DNA of 64,000 bases from Actinomycetota bacterium (GCA_014360655.1 JACIXC010000004.1:62001-126000); one strand, 5' to 3'; shown: positions 46,312 through 55,618, counted from the stretch's first letter. The notes: generated by a model not told the origin, from the sequence alone. Made by a program: numbers and translations.

Positions 46312-46998
46312 ATGAAGAGCATCACCAGGCAGAAGAGTCCCGAGGAGATCGCGAGGATGCTGGGGTCGGCGCGCCAGGTAGCCGTCATCGGCTGCGGGAC
46401 ATGCCCCGCCATGGCCGAGACCGGGGGCCTGCGGGAGGTGGTGGCCATGGCCGACCTGTTGCGGGAGAAGGGCCGGGAGGTCGTCTCGCAAACCGTGCTC
46501 CCCGTGGCCTGCGAGCCCCTTCCCCGCGAGGCCCGCGAGGAATTGTCGCCCCTGCTGGAAAAAGCCCAGGCCGTCCTGGTCATGGCCTGTTCCCTGGGGG
46601 TGCGCATGGTGGCGGATTACGCCGCCCTGCCCGTGCTTCCCGCCTTGGACACCCTCTTCATCGGGAGGGAGGCGGAGCCCGGTTTCTTTACCGAGGAATG
46701 CGCCCAGTGCGGGGAATGCCTGCTGGGCGATTACGCGGGCATCTGCCCCATCGTCCACTGCGCCAAGAGCCTTTTCAACGGGCCATGCGGGGGGTCAGTG
46801 GAGGGAAAATGCGAGGTGGACCCCGATCTTCCCTGCGGATGGCAGCTCATCCACGACCGCATGAAGGCACTCGGCCGCCTCGAGGAGCTCTCCCTCATCC
46901 GGCCCTACAAGGATTGGAGCAAGTCCTTGAGCGGAGGCGCCAGGCGCGCGCGCATACCGGTACCCCCTCCCGGGGATGAGAGTGGAAAGGAAAAATGA
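46312..46998 (+). CDS. metV: MetV-like methylenetetrahydrofolate reductase partner (zinc/iron-sulfur C-terminal domain)
   Basis: A 228-residue protein; ATG 46312 follows GGGGGG (the frame opens at GTG 46306). The C-terminal half has the MetV cysteine pattern: CAQCGEC, GICPIVHCAK, NGPCGGS, GKCEV. The N-terminal half (VAVIGCGTCPAMAETGG) is a Rossmann-like domain with a CxxC. In acetogens MetV is the partner of MetF in 5,10-methylene-tetrahydrofolate reduction, the last step of the methyl branch of the Wood-Ljungdahl pathway. Here metF is two genes downstream, with a histidine kinase gene between. The stop overlaps the kinase start by four bases (ATGA). Confidence 0.87.
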   Translation: MKSITRQKSPEEIARMLGSARQVAVIGCGTCPAMAETGGLREVVAMADLLREKGREVVSQTVLPVACEPLPREAREELSPLLEKAQAVLVMACSLGVRMVADYAALPVLPALDTLFIGREAEPGFFTEECAQCGECLLGDYAGICPIVHCAKSLFNGPCGGSVEGKCEVDPDLPCGWQLIHDRMKALGRLEELSLIRPYKDWSKSLSGGARRARIPVPPPGDESGKEK

Positions 46999-48266
46999 GA
47001 AAACAACTTCTCTACGAGATCTCCAAGCCGGTCATCGCCGCCGTGGGGGTGGAGAACGTCCTGCGCGCCATCGTGGAGTCCATCACCAAGGGCACGGGCG
47101 CGAAGGGCTGCTCCCTGCTGGTGCTGAGCCCCGAGGGGGACAAGCTTTACCGCCGCGTGAGCTACGGCATCAGCAAGGAATACATCGACAAGGGGCCAGT
47201 GGAGATCGACGAAACGGTGCGCGAGGTGCTTGCAGGAAAGGCGGTGGCCGTGAAGGACGTGCTGCACGACCCGCGGGTGCAGTACCCGGAAGCCGCGGCC
47301 AGGGAGGGCATCGCCTCCATGCTCTCCATACCCATGCGTTCTTACGGCGGCATCCGGGGCGTGATGCGCATATACACCTCCAGGCGCCGGGATTTCTCCA
47401 AGGACGAGATCGATTTCCTCGATTCCATAGCGGAGCTCTCCGGGTTGGTACTGGAGAAGGAGGAGGAGCGGGACCGGGTGGCGCTGGAGGCGGAAAAGGC
47501 CAGGCAGGAGCTGCACCGCATGAGCGACGAACGGGAGCACTTCCTCTATTTCATCCGCATGGTGGCCCACGATCTCAAGGCTCCCCTGGCGGCGGTGCAG
47601 AGCTACATCAAGGTCATCCTGCGCGGCAGCACGGGCCCGGTGAACGAGAAACAGAGGGCCTGGATGGAGCGGAGCGTCAAGCGCATAGACGGCATGCTGC
47701 AACTGATCAGCGATATCGTGGACCTGTCCAAGCTGGAAGCCGGCCTCATCGCCCCCGAGCTGGAGACGGTCTCCTGGAAGAACGTGCTGGAGAACTGCAT
47801 AGAGGTGGCCAGGGGCCTGACCGATCCCAAGGGGATCGAGCTGGTGGTGGATATCGACCGGGACCTGCCGGAGATATTCGGTTCGGAGGTACGCCTGTGC
47901 CAGTTGATCAACAACCTGGTCTCCAACGCCGTCCGCTACACCCCGGCCGGAGGCAGGATCCTCCTCCGCGCCTGGCAGGAGGGGGACCGCGTGACGGCCT
48001 ACGTGGAGGACGAGGGGTGCGGGATCCGGCCGGAGATCCTTCCTAAGATATTCGACGATTTCTTCCGGGGGGACCCCGAGGCGCAGGAGGGAACCGGTCT
48101 GGGGTTGTCCATATGCAAGCGCATCGTCGAGATGCACCAGGGGCGCATATGGGCGGAGAGCCCCGCTCCCGGCAAGGACAAGGGAACCCGGGTCACCTTC
48201 ACCATACCCAAGGGAGCCATATGTGACCTGTATTACTGGGACAGGCAGAAGGAGGGGAAGCCGTGA
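46995..48266 (+). CDS. Soluble GAF-domain sensor histidine kinase embedded in the metV-metF operon
   Basis: 423 residues, no membrane segment. A GAF domain (about 15-165; LLVLSPEGDKLYRRVSYG, PMRSYGGIRGVMRIY) is linked by a coiled coil to HisKA with His192 in MVAHDLKAPLAAV, then HATPase_c with an N box (NNLVSNAVRYTPAGG), DEGCGI and GTGLGLSICKRIVE. Its start overlaps the metV stop (ATGA) and its stop overlaps the metF GTG start (GTGA), so all three are probably translationally coupled. Two stand-alone receiver genes follow metF. The GAF ligand is unknown; a cytoplasmic metabolite or redox state linked to one-carbon metabolism is a reasonable guess. The last residues (CDLYYWDRQKEGKP) are unusual for the family. 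Confidence 0.93.
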   Translation: MRKQLLYEISKPVIAAVGVENVLRAIVESITKGTGAKGCSLLVLSPEGDKLYRRVSYGISKEYIDKGPVEIDETVREVLAGKAVAVKDVLHDPRVQYPEAAAREGIASMLSIPMRSYGGIRGVMRIYTSRRRDFSKDEIDFLDSIAELSGLVLEKEEERDRVALEAEKARQELHRMSDEREHFLYFIRMVAHDLKAPLAAVQSYIKVILRGSTGPVNEKQRAWMERSVKRIDGMLQLISDIVDLSKLEAGLIAPELETVSWKNVLENCIEVARGLTDPKGIELVVDIDRDLPEIFGSEVRLCQLINNLVSNAVRYTPAGGRILLRAWQEGDRVTAYVEDEGCGIRPEILPKIFDDFFRGDPEAQEGTGLGLSICKRIVEMHQGRIWAESPAPGKDKGTRVTFTIPKGAICDLYYWDRQKEGKP

Positions 48267-49180
48267 AATCGGGAAGCAACCTGGAAAAAGTGCTGGAGGC
48301 GGGCCACTTCGCGGTGACCGCGGAGATCGGCCCCCCGAAAAGCGCCTCCGCCCGGGTCATAGAGGCCAAGGGGGAACAGATCGGGCACGCCGCCGACGCC
48401 TTCAACGTGACCGATCACCAGACGGGGGTGGTGCGCCTGTGCAGCCTGGCCGCCTGCGCCATCCTGCGCCGCATGGGGCTGGACGCGGTGATGCAGATGC
48501 TGTGCCGCGACGCCAATCGCATACGCCTGCAGGGGGATGTGCTGGGGGCGGTGGCCCTGGACATCCGCAACATCCTCTGCCTTTCCGGGGACCACGTGAA
48601 GTTCGGGAACCACCCGGAGGCCAAGCGGGTCTTCGATATCGATTCCGTGCAGCTCGTCCAGGCGGTGAAGCACATGCGGGACGAGCGCCGTTTCATCTGC
48701 GGCGAGGAGGTGGGGAGCGAGGTGCCCGTGTTCATCGGGGCGGTGGAAAACCCCTATGCCGACCCCTTCGAGTTCCGCACCGCCCGCCTGGCCAAGAAGG
48801 TGGAGGCGGGGGCCGATTTCATCCAGACGCAGGCGGTTTACGACGTCCCCAAGTTCCGCCGTTGGATGGAGGAGGTATGCGAGGCGGGCCTGGACAGAAA
48901 AACGCACATCCTGGCGGGCATCATCCCCGTGAAGTCGGTAGGAATGGCGCGCTACATGCAGAAATACGTTTCGGGGGTGGAGGTCCCGGACGAGTTGGTG
49001 AGGAGGCTGGAGGGAGCCAAGGACGTCAGGGAGGAGGGGATCAACGCGATCCTGGAGATAATACAAGAGGTGATGGAGATACCGGGCGTGCACGGCATCC
49101 ATGTCCAGGCGGTGGGATGGGAGGAGGTTGTGCCGGAGATCATGGAAAGAGCCGGGCTCCTGCCCCGGCCGGTGCTCTGA
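48263..49180 (+). CDS. metF: 5,10-methylenetetrahydrofolate reductase
   Basis: 305 residues from GTG 48263 (GGAGGGG upstream), overlapping the kinase stop by four bases. It is a MetF TIM-barrel flavoprotein: N-terminal strand FAVTAEIGPP with the conserved Glu, NVTDHQTGV, CLSGDH, ENPYADPF, GADFIQTQAVYD, and ILAGIIPVKS. It reduces methylene-tetrahydrofolate to methyl-tetrahydrofolate. With MetV and formate dehydrogenase in one operon it likely works in an acetogen-type methyl branch, or in its reverse, and not only in methionine synthesis. Electrons in MetFV systems often come from ferredoxin or NADH via partner proteins. Confidence 0.95.
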   Translation: MKSGSNLEKVLEAGHFAVTAEIGPPKSASARVIEAKGEQIGHAADAFNVTDHQTGVVRLCSLAACAILRRMGLDAVMQMLCRDANRIRLQGDVLGAVALDIRNILCLSGDHVKFGNHPEAKRVFDIDSVQLVQAVKHMRDERRFICGEEVGSEVPVFIGAVENPYADPFEFRTARLAKKVEAGADFIQTQAVYDVPKFRRWMEEVCEAGLDRKTHILAGIIPVKSVGMARYMQKYVSGVEVPDELVRRLEGAKDVREEGINAILEIIQEVMEIPGVHGIHVQAVGWEEVVPEIMERAGLLPRPVL

Positions 49181-49193
49181 GGAGGTGCTACTC

Positions 49194-49592
49194 ATGCCGC
49201 AGAAGATACTGGTGATAGACGACGATCCGGATATCGTGGACGCCCTCGTGGTGCTGCTGGAGGGCGAGGGTTACGAGGTGGAAACGGCGAGCGACGGCGA
49301 GGAGGGCCTGGCACGGATAAAGGAGCTCAGCCCCGATCTCATCGTGCTCGATCTGCTCATGCCCCGGCTGGACGGTTACGGCGTCTGCAAGACCCTGCAG
49401 GACCCACGCTGGTCCAAGTGGAGGGATATACCAATAATCGTCCTCACCTCCGTGAGCGAAGAGGCCAGCCAGAGGAGGTACGAGCTGGAAACGGGCGTGC
49501 GCATGGACGTGGACGACTACATAGAGAAGCCCATCGATCCCGAGGTGGTGCTGGAGCGCATCCGCAAGGCGCTGGCCAGGAGGGAAGGGTAG
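49194..49592 (+). CDS. Stand-alone response regulator receiver protein 1
   Basis: 132 residues from ATG 49194 (GGAGGTG upstream), 13 bp after metF. A single CheY-like receiver domain: acidic pocket in VIDDDPD, phospho-acceptor Asp in LIVLDLLMP, conserved Thr in VLTSV, and Lys in IEKPID. It has no DNA-binding or output domain. A small insertion (QDPRWSKWRD) precedes the fourth strand. It is likely phosphorylated by the operon's own histidine kinase and may act by protein contact. Confidence 0.93.
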   Translation: MPQKILVIDDDPDIVDALVVLLEGEGYEVETASDGEEGLARIKELSPDLIVLDLLMPRLDGYGVCKTLQDPRWSKWRDIPIIVLTSVSEEASQRRYELETGVRMDVDDYIEKPIDPEVVLERIRKALARREG

Positions 49593-49757
49593 GTTTTGCC
49601 GCGTCGGAGAAGGGGAATGAAGTTAATAACGGAGCCGGAGGAAGGCGTTGCCCATGGCGAAGAGGTGCCGGAGCGAGTTCGAGCCGGGCCCCTTTTTGCA
49701 CAATATGTGTAATATGGGAAAGGGATCGCGCCGCTTGGGAACAAAGGAGGGGGAAGG

Positions 49758-50138
49758 ATGAAAAAGATCCTCTTGGTGGACGACGACCGGGATTTCGTGG
49801 AGGCCACGCGTACCCTGCTTGAAGAGCGGTACGAGGTGGTCGTGGCCTACGATGGGGACGAGGGCATCGCCAAGGCCCGGGAAGTGAAGCCGGACCTCAT
49901 CATCCTGGACGTGATCATGCCCGTGGAGGACGGCTTCACCGCGGCGGACGAGATCGCCGCCGACGCGGAGCTGAGCAAGATCCCGCTCATGCTCCTGACC
50001 AGTTTCGGTTCGCGCATGACCAGGGAAACGGAGATCCCCCGCAGTCGGGGCATGGAGGTGCGGGCGGACGATTACGTCGAGAAACCCGTGGAGCCGGACG
50101 CGCTCCTGGAAAGCGTCAAGAAATTGATCGGGGAATAA
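49758..50138 (+). CDS. Stand-alone response regulator receiver protein 2
   Basis: 126 residues, receiver domain only: VDDDRD, phospho-acceptor Asp in LIILDVIMP, LLTSF and VEKPVEP. It is similar to receiver 1 but separated by a 165-bp gap and has its own Shine-Dalgarno (GGAGGGGGAAGG). It carries a short insertion with RMTRETEIPRSRGM before the last helix. The gap contains an AT-rich cacaatatgtgtaatatg stretch (about 49697-49714) that could be a promoter, so this gene may be expressed both with and apart from the operon. Confidence 0.93.
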   Translation: MKKILLVDDDRDFVEATRTLLEERYEVVVAYDGDEGIAKAREVKPDLIILDVIMPVEDGFTAADEIAADAELSKIPLMLLTSFGSRMTRETEIPRSRGMEVRADDYVEKPVEPDALLESVKKLIGE

Positions 50139-50178
50139 CACCGGGGAACATCGCGGTCTCCTAGTTTCCCGAGGGATC

Positions 50179-50201
50179 GAGGCACGGCGTGAGGGTGCCT
50201 C
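50179..50201. terminator. Hairpin downstream of the receiver genes
   Basis: GAGGCAC and GTGCCTC pair perfectly around a nine-base loop, 41 bp after the receiver 2 stop. No T-run follows. A TATAAT near 50353 in the same gap is a likely -10 for the nitroreductase gene. Confidence 0.4.
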
Positions 50202-50419
50202 AAGGCGGGGCAGGGACGCGCGGTTGATCGCCGCGATCACCGCGAAGCGCGTGCGGATCATGGGTCAGGATCATGGGTCAAGTGCTTTGACGTGCGCCGG
50301 GATCGCGGCAGCACGGCCCCCCTCTTTCCTCTCACGGGTTCCCACCGGGCTTTATAATAAGACTCGCAGATGGCGGGATCGCTTTCAGGACAACGCTTTC
50401 AGGTCACCGGGAGGTGCAC

Positions 50420-51529
50420 ATGGAAAGAACCAAGGAGGCCACGCGCGACTATCCCTCTTTCGCGCGCACACCGTGGACGCTCTGGGAGACCCTTTACGCG
50501 CGGCGTTCCCATAGGAAATATCTTCCAGGCAACCTGGACCCCGATCTGGAGGGAGCGCTGCGGGGTGCGCTGCGCCTGGCCCTTGAGGTGCGCGGTGCGG
50601 GCGAGGGGAGCCTGCTCGCGGTGACGGATCCCCGCCTTGTAGCCGAGTTCAGGAGGAGGGCCCACAGGGGAGCTCCCAACAAGATCAATCTCTGGCTGAC
50701 CAGGGCTCCCATCCTCGGTTTCCTGGCCCTGGCCGTCCCCGCAGGGGATGCGAAGGCGGAACGGCCGCGGGAACTGCCCCGCGCGACGATGGCGGCGCAG
50801 GACGTCGTGCTCTGGCTCACCGAGAGGGGCCTGGGAACATGCTGGCTGGGAGGCGTCAACCAGGAAGAAGTACGGAAGTTATTGGGTCTGGGCCGGGACA
50901 GGGCCGTACCCGCCGCCGTCTCCTTCGGGAAGCCCAAGCCGCGCGTGATGGCGCCGGATTTCGATCACCTCGTCTACCGGACCATATCCCGGCACCGCAG
51001 GCCGCTTCCCGCCGTCGCCCGCCTGCAGGACATGGACGGGCCTTACGTGGTGCGCGACTGGGAAGGGGTGAGCCTTTCCGTCTCGCCCGTCCAGGACGTG
51101 GAAGGTCTGCTGCGCCGGATCCTGGAGGAAGAGGAGAGCGAAGGGGATGTCCCCCTCGAGCCGGCCCTGGAGGCCTGCCTGGAGGCGGCCCGCATCGCCC
51201 CCAGCGCCGCCAACGCCCAGAAGTGGTGTTTCGTGGCCGTCACCGGTGAGGAAAGGCTCGCGGGGCTGGCCGCCGCCTGCGACGTCGATGCCGCCTGGCG
51301 GGCGGCGGTGGTGGGGATGGGGAGGCCCGGGGGGTGGGAGGCCACCTTCTTCGAAAAGCCCTTCTGGATGCTGGACCTGCCCATTGCCTTCTCCCACCTC
51401 TCTCTCATGGCCGCGTCCCTCGGACTCGCCGTGGACGTCCTCACGGACGGCTTCGACGAGGGGAGGGTGAATCGCCTGGTAAAAAATGCCGGTGACCTCC
51501 GCGTCGCCGGCGTCATGGGCATCAGGTGA
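50420..51529 (+). CDS. Two-domain nitroreductase-family protein
   Basis: 369 residues from ATG 50420 (GGGAGGTG upstream). The N-terminal part has the FMN-binding Arg-Ser-His-Arg-Lys motif (ARRSHRKYLPG near residue 24), RATMAAQDVVLWLTERGLGTCWLGG, and AAVSFGKPK, as in nitroreductase-like flavoproteins. From about residue 230 a second, related segment appears (ALEACLEAARIAPSAANAQKW, later LSLMAASLGLAVDV), but without the Arg-rich FMN start. Standard members are about 170-270 residues and dimerise; here a pseudo-dimer in one chain seems likely. The hydride acceptor is unknown. Immediately downstream is the decayed insertion sequence. Confidence 0.82.
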   Translation: MERTKEATRDYPSFARTPWTLWETLYARRSHRKYLPGNLDPDLEGALRGALRLALEVRGAGEGSLLAVTDPRLVAEFRRRAHRGAPNKINLWLTRAPILGFLALAVPAGDAKAERPRELPRATMAAQDVVLWLTERGLGTCWLGGVNQEEVRKLLGLGRDRAVPAAVSFGKPKPRVMAPDFDHLVYRTISRHRRPLPAVARLQDMDGPYVVRDWEGVSLSVSPVQDVEGLLRRILEEEESEGDVPLEPALEACLEAARIAPSAANAQKWCFVAVTGEERLAGLAAACDVDAAWRAAVVGMGRPGGWEATFFEKPFWMLDLPIAFSHLSLMAASLGLAVDVLTDGFDEGRVNRLVKNAGDLRVAGVMGIR

Positions 51530-51549
51530 TCTCCCTGCCGCCCCGCACG

Positions 51550-52704
51550 TTTGTAATTTTTTATCCCGCATGAGCTGAGCCGGGTTGAGCTTGTTGTACT
51601 TGCGCCTTAGCTTGCGCTTGGTGACCTAGTCCACCTCCGGGCTCTCCAGGAGCCTGCGGTACGGGGTCTTGGGCTTGTCGTAGGCTTCTTCACCAGGGAA
51701 CCCTCGCGCACCGTCTCCCGAAGCCTGGCCCTGGGCTGAAAGAAGTTGAGGTATGGGCATAGCACCTCGTAGAGCCGGGCAAGGAGGAGAAGCTGTTCGT
51801 CGGTGTCGTAGCGGAAGTGCCCCACATACTTCCTAACCGCGGTGTAGTTCTTCTGTTCCACGTAGCAGCTGTCTTTTTTTTGTAGGGGCGGCTGCGGGTG
51901 AAGGTGATTTGGTGCCCCTCGCAATACCTCAGAAGATGGGCGTTTATGAACTCTAATCCGTTGTCCGAGTCCAGGCTCAGGAGGGGAAAGGGGAGTTTTT
52001 CCCGGATGTCATCTATGGCTTGGTGGATCCAGACCTGCGCCTTATTGCGGACCGCGCGCAGCTCGGTCCATCCGCTCTTCACATCCGTGGCATCCAGGCT
52101 CTGGCAGCAGTCACAGCTTGCAACCCCCCATCATTGCCCACCAGGTCGATCTCCAGAAGCTCACGCGGGCGTCGTCCCAGCACGAGAAGGTCCTCACCGG
52201 GATCTGGTGCTTTAGCAATGACCCCGGCTTGGTCTTGTGCCGGCTCTTTATCTCCAGCTTGCGCCTCTCGGAAGCGAGCAGCCGCTCACAAGTGGAGGCG
52301 CTCATTCCGAGCAGCTTCTCCCTCACGCCATCCGCCAGCTTAATCTCCCCGAACCTCTCCAGGGCTTTCGTCGTCTCGGGCATGGCCGCCACCAGCCTCT
52401 TCCCGCAGGTAGACTCCATGATGGCCCATACCCTGAGCAGGTGCTTTCTGACCTTGGCGGTGTAGACGGGCTTGCGGCCCCAGCGACGACAGTCGAAGGG
52501 TCCTAAGGCTGCCCTTCCGGACTTTCCCTTCGCAGGCGGTCCTTTCCGTAAGACCCCTGCCGCATAGCTGCGATTGTATTCCGTAAGCGCGCAAAACTGG
52601 TCCATCATGCGGCCTTTCTCTTTCTTCAGGGCCTTCCTGTAGCGCTTGGCCACCTCTTGGGTTATCCTCTTTCTGGTCATCAAATCCAATCTCAACTTCA
52701 TCAC
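51550..52704 (-). pseudogene. Decayed DDE integrase/transposase with several frameshifts
   Basis: The intact N-terminal part (197 residues, 52111-52704) carries the helix-turn-helix region (TRKRITQEVAKRYRKALKKEKG) and breaks off after FSCWDDAR. The catalytic core continues in other frames: SGWTELRAVRNKAQ and SDNGLEFINAHLL (DDE Asp and Glu region), then VEQKNYTAVRKYVGHFRYD. At least two frame changes occur around 52110-52170, one at a T-run near 51866, one near 51680, and an in-frame stop lies near 51626. The last recognisable residues (KYNKLNPAQLMRDKKL) end near 51550. The type is the integrase-core (IS481-like) class. It is no longer functional. Terminal inverted repeats were not identified. 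Confidence 0.85.
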
Positions 52705-52740
52705 CCCCTCGGTCTATTCATGCACCCGAGGGGGTTTTTT
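52704..52740 (+). terminator. Rho-independent terminator at the insertion-sequence border
   Basis: CCCCCTCGG (52704-52712) pairs with CCGAGGGGG (52726-52734) around a 13-base loop and is followed by six Ts. It reads on the plus strand but begins inside the transposase start on the minus strand, and may shield the element from outside transcription. Confidence 0.7.
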
Positions 52741-52890
52741 GCGTGCATCCTTTCGAGTAGATCTTATTTTTGAGGCAACGAATCCGTTTCGTGTAGAAAA
52801 ATTATGAATCAATTCGATAATTAAACTTACAATAAAATGTGATAAAATATAATCGCGTTCAGAGGGTCTCATAAGAAGGGGAAGGTTAAC

Positions 52891-54288
52891 ATGTTAATTA
52901 AAAGGCTAATATTTGGACTAGTTTCTATTTTCTTTTTCCTGGAAATTTCTAGCGTATCGGTGCTTGCCACGCCACCTAAGCAGGCGAAGGGTGCGCATTC
53001 TTCGGGAGGGAGCGGTGTAGATAGAGATTATGATGATATTCAAAAAACAAGATATTTTGCGGAGGGATATACTGGATATTCGTCAAATTGGATTTCGATT
53101 TTCAATATAACCGGAGTCCATCAATTCGTCAGCGTTCGTTGCTACGACGATATGGGAGAATCGTGGTTCGCTTCTGTAGAGGTTGGTAGTGGCCTAAATT
53201 ATAGGAAAGCAATAAATCTAAATGCATTTATTCCTGCGGGAAGAAGCATTGCCACAAAGGTAGTGGCACCGTCTGGTGATATTATGGCTGAAAGGGCTAC
53301 TTATAAAGGTCAAGAAGGGTCCTGCAGTAGCGGTACTGGAAACCCACATTATATGATGTATTTCGCAGAAGGATATTCTGGGCATGATGTATATATCAGC
53401 ATTTTTAATACTTCTACTAGTAGCAGGAACTATGATCTAACTTTTTATGGCGAATCGGGACCAATAAGAATGGTGACAATATATGGTATTCCGCCGCAAA
53501 GAAGAGCTACAGTCAAAGCGGATGATTATATTCCTGGATATCAAGGTTTCAGCACAATAGTAAGCGATCGAGGAATGAACTCTGTATTGGTTGCGGAGAG
53601 GTCGTCTTATGTCGGTACAATCGCGATGAGTAGTAGCGGGACATATAGCCCATTTGTCATAGGTGACCCTCAATATCCATCATTTTGTGCAGAAGGATAT
53701 ACGGATTTTGATAACTTTATAGCGATACAAAATCTTGGGCCGCTGAGCGGAACATGGAGGGTTGAGTATAGGAAAGATTCAGGTAATGCGGAAATCCAGT
53801 ATGCTCACATCCAGAAATGGTCTAGGGGTACTACATCGGAACAATATCAGAATAGCAAACCGCATACTGATATATCGGAGGTTGTATACCAGCAAACACA
53901 GTATATCGAACCTTGTTGCGATTATTCGGCAGAGAGAGCGAGCTATTTTGGATCTTGGGGAACCAGCAACGAAGCACATCATTTTTTAAGACAGCGAGAA
54001 ACATGGTACTTTTCCGAGGTATATTTAGGGCACGATGTATATTTCTCAATATATAATTATAATCCGGGACGCATTAAAATATACATAAGGTATTATACGG
54101 ATCTTTTCGGGCCTTTGCCCATTAAATCTATATATGTTGATGGTGGTGCAAGATATACCATTCATGTTAATAGTGAAGCTATTAATGACCTTCGATGGGG
54201 ATCATTCCCTTGTAGTTGTGGTGTCAAAATTTGGACAACGCAACCCTTAGGGGGTTTCGCAGTTGAAAGAACTTCTTATTTCAATTAG
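52891..54288 (+). CDS. AT-rich secreted protein made of four divergent FAEGYTG modules
   Basis: 465 residues. A signal peptide (RLIFGLVSIFFFLEISSVSVLA) is followed by four modules starting YFAEGYTGY, YFAEGYSGH, FCAEGYTDF and YFSEVYLGH, each about 100 residues and ending in an AERxSY-type strand. It is the same module as in the GC-rich protease, oxidase and glycosidase, but the DNA is strikingly AT-rich (many ATA, AAT and TTA codons). No catalytic domain is present. ATG 52891 follows GAAGGGGAAGG. It lies right after the decayed insertion sequence, so transfer from a lower-GC relative is likely. It may be a surface or adhesion protein; that is inference. Confidence 0.85.
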   Translation: MLIKRLIFGLVSIFFFLEISSVSVLATPPKQAKGAHSSGGSGVDRDYDDIQKTRYFAEGYTGYSSNWISIFNITGVHQFVSVRCYDDMGESWFASVEVGSGLNYRKAINLNAFIPAGRSIATKVVAPSGDIMAERATYKGQEGSCSSGTGNPHYMMYFAEGYSGHDVYISIFNTSTSSRNYDLTFYGESGPIRMVTIYGIPPQRRATVKADDYIPGYQGFSTIVSDRGMNSVLVAERSSYVGTIAMSSSGTYSPFVIGDPQYPSFCAEGYTDFDNFIAIQNLGPLSGTWRVEYRKDSGNAEIQYAHIQKWSRGTTSEQYQNSKPHTDISEVVYQQTQYIEPCCDYSAERASYFGSWGTSNEAHHFLRQRETWYFSEVYLGHDVYFSIYNYNPGRIKIYIRYYTDLFGPLPIKSIYVDGGARYTIHVNSEAINDLRWGSFPCSCGVKIWTTQPLGGFAVERTSYFN

Positions 54289-54316
54289 GAAACCACAAAG
54301 TTGAATAGGGGGCGAC

Positions 54317-55618
54317 ATGAGAGCTAGCAATGAGAAAAATTCAAAACACAAGAATTACAGAGGTGAGCAACATAAGCAAAAATTGTTAATTGCGTTTTTT
54401 GTCTGCATTGTATGTGCTTTTATGTTAGGTTCCATAGCATACATACTTGTAGTGGATGACAATAATAAGGCAATAGCATCGGGGATAAGAAAGAATGCAT
54501 TTAGCACAATGAAAGAAATAAGAAGCTATCACGTTGTTCTAAAAGAGGAAAGTTATTCAGAAAAAGATAATATATCCAAGCCTGAAGTGTTGGGAAACAG
54601 TAGTGCTTTGAGCACTTTGAGCGAAGTATGGTTTAAGGGACCAAACCGATATAGAATCAACACCAAATCATCGGGTATGGAGGAATTGGAAATCGCGCAA
54701 TCTGAGGTTACTATAACGCAAAATGGACGAACAATCTTGATATATAGCCAAGAGAGCGAGGTAATAATATATAATTCGCCACCGTTCGATGATTTGTATG
54801 GGAATTTGTACTGTCCATATGATATAGCAGGCGAGTTAAATGCTTTATGTAATGAAGATGAAATATCTATTGTGGGAGAAGAAAAACACAGCTGTGGGGA
54901 AGCATATAAGGTTGAGAAAAAAATAGAAGGGGATAAATCTGTATCTTCGAATTCAGTAGATCGTGAGATATTATGGGTAGCCAAGGATTCATCGTTATGT
55001 TTAAAGAAAGAGAAGTATATTCGCGGCAAGCTAATATCCAGTCTAGACATCCTTTCCTATGAACTAAACATAGATATACCGGAAGATTTCTTTTCTATCG
55101 AAGTCGGTAATGATAAGCATATAGAGGAACGTGATGGACGATATCGTGAATTGAACATTGAGAAAGCGAATGAAACATGTGGGTTTAATCCAATAGCTCC
55201 GGGTTATTTACCCGAAGGTTATTGTCTTTCATCAACAGGATGGCGCGATCCCAGACCTGCTGGAATACCATTGGATTGTCCACCGGAATATCAGCCTTTA
55301 TGGTTTAAACCTATGTATATCACGTATGATAACGGCTTTTCTGAAATCAATATATGCGAGGCGAAGAAGAATGATTTTTATGCCGTCGGTGATAAAAGGA
55401 AGATTGACAAGAGGCAGATTGAGAGGGGTTTGCTTGATGTTGATATGTCGGGTGAGAATGAAGTATGGGAAATTCGTTTAAGAGGTGGTAATAATGCGTA
55501 TTATAATGCGGATACAATTACACTATCCTTTATTTATAGTGATGTAAAAGTAAGGATAAAGGCTAAATTGCCCTTGGAGGAATTGATAAAGATTGCCGAA
55601 TCTTTCAAGCCCTTATAG
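54317..55618 (+). CDS. AT-rich single-pass membrane protein with RseB/LolA-like and DUF4367-like regions
   Basis: 433 residues. A cytoplasmic basic tail is followed by one membrane helix (LLIAFFVCIVCAFMLGSIAYI, two pieces either side of residue 35) and a large outer part. The outer part first resembles a lipoprotein-carrier/RseB-like sheet (SEVWFKGPNRYRI, EILWVAKDSSLCLKKEKY, ILSYELNIDIPEDFFSIE), then ends in a DUF4367-like segment (APGYLPEGYCLSS, LSFIYSDVKVRI). Proteins of this plan often monitor envelope stress or act beside sigma or anti-sigma factors. None is adjacent here. It follows the module protein by 28 bp with a GGGGGCGAC site and shares its low GC, so both belong to the same imported segment. 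Confidence 0.75.
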   Translation: MRASNEKNSKHKNYRGEQHKQKLLIAFFVCIVCAFMLGSIAYILVVDDNNKAIASGIRKNAFSTMKEIRSYHVVLKEESYSEKDNISKPEVLGNSSALSTLSEVWFKGPNRYRINTKSSGMEELEIAQSEVTITQNGRTILIYSQESEVIIYNSPPFDDLYGNLYCPYDIAGELNALCNEDEISIVGEEKHSCGEAYKVEKKIEGDKSVSSNSVDREILWVAKDSSLCLKKEKYIRGKLISSLDILSYELNIDIPEDFFSIEVGNDKHIEERDGRYRELNIEKANETCGFNPIAPGYLPEGYCLSSTGWRDPRPAGIPLDCPPEYQPLWFKPMYITYDNGFSEINICEAKKNDFYAVGDKRKIDKRQIERGLLDVDMSGENEVWEIRLRGGNNAYYNADTITLSFIYSDVKVRIKAKLPLEELIKIAESFKPL

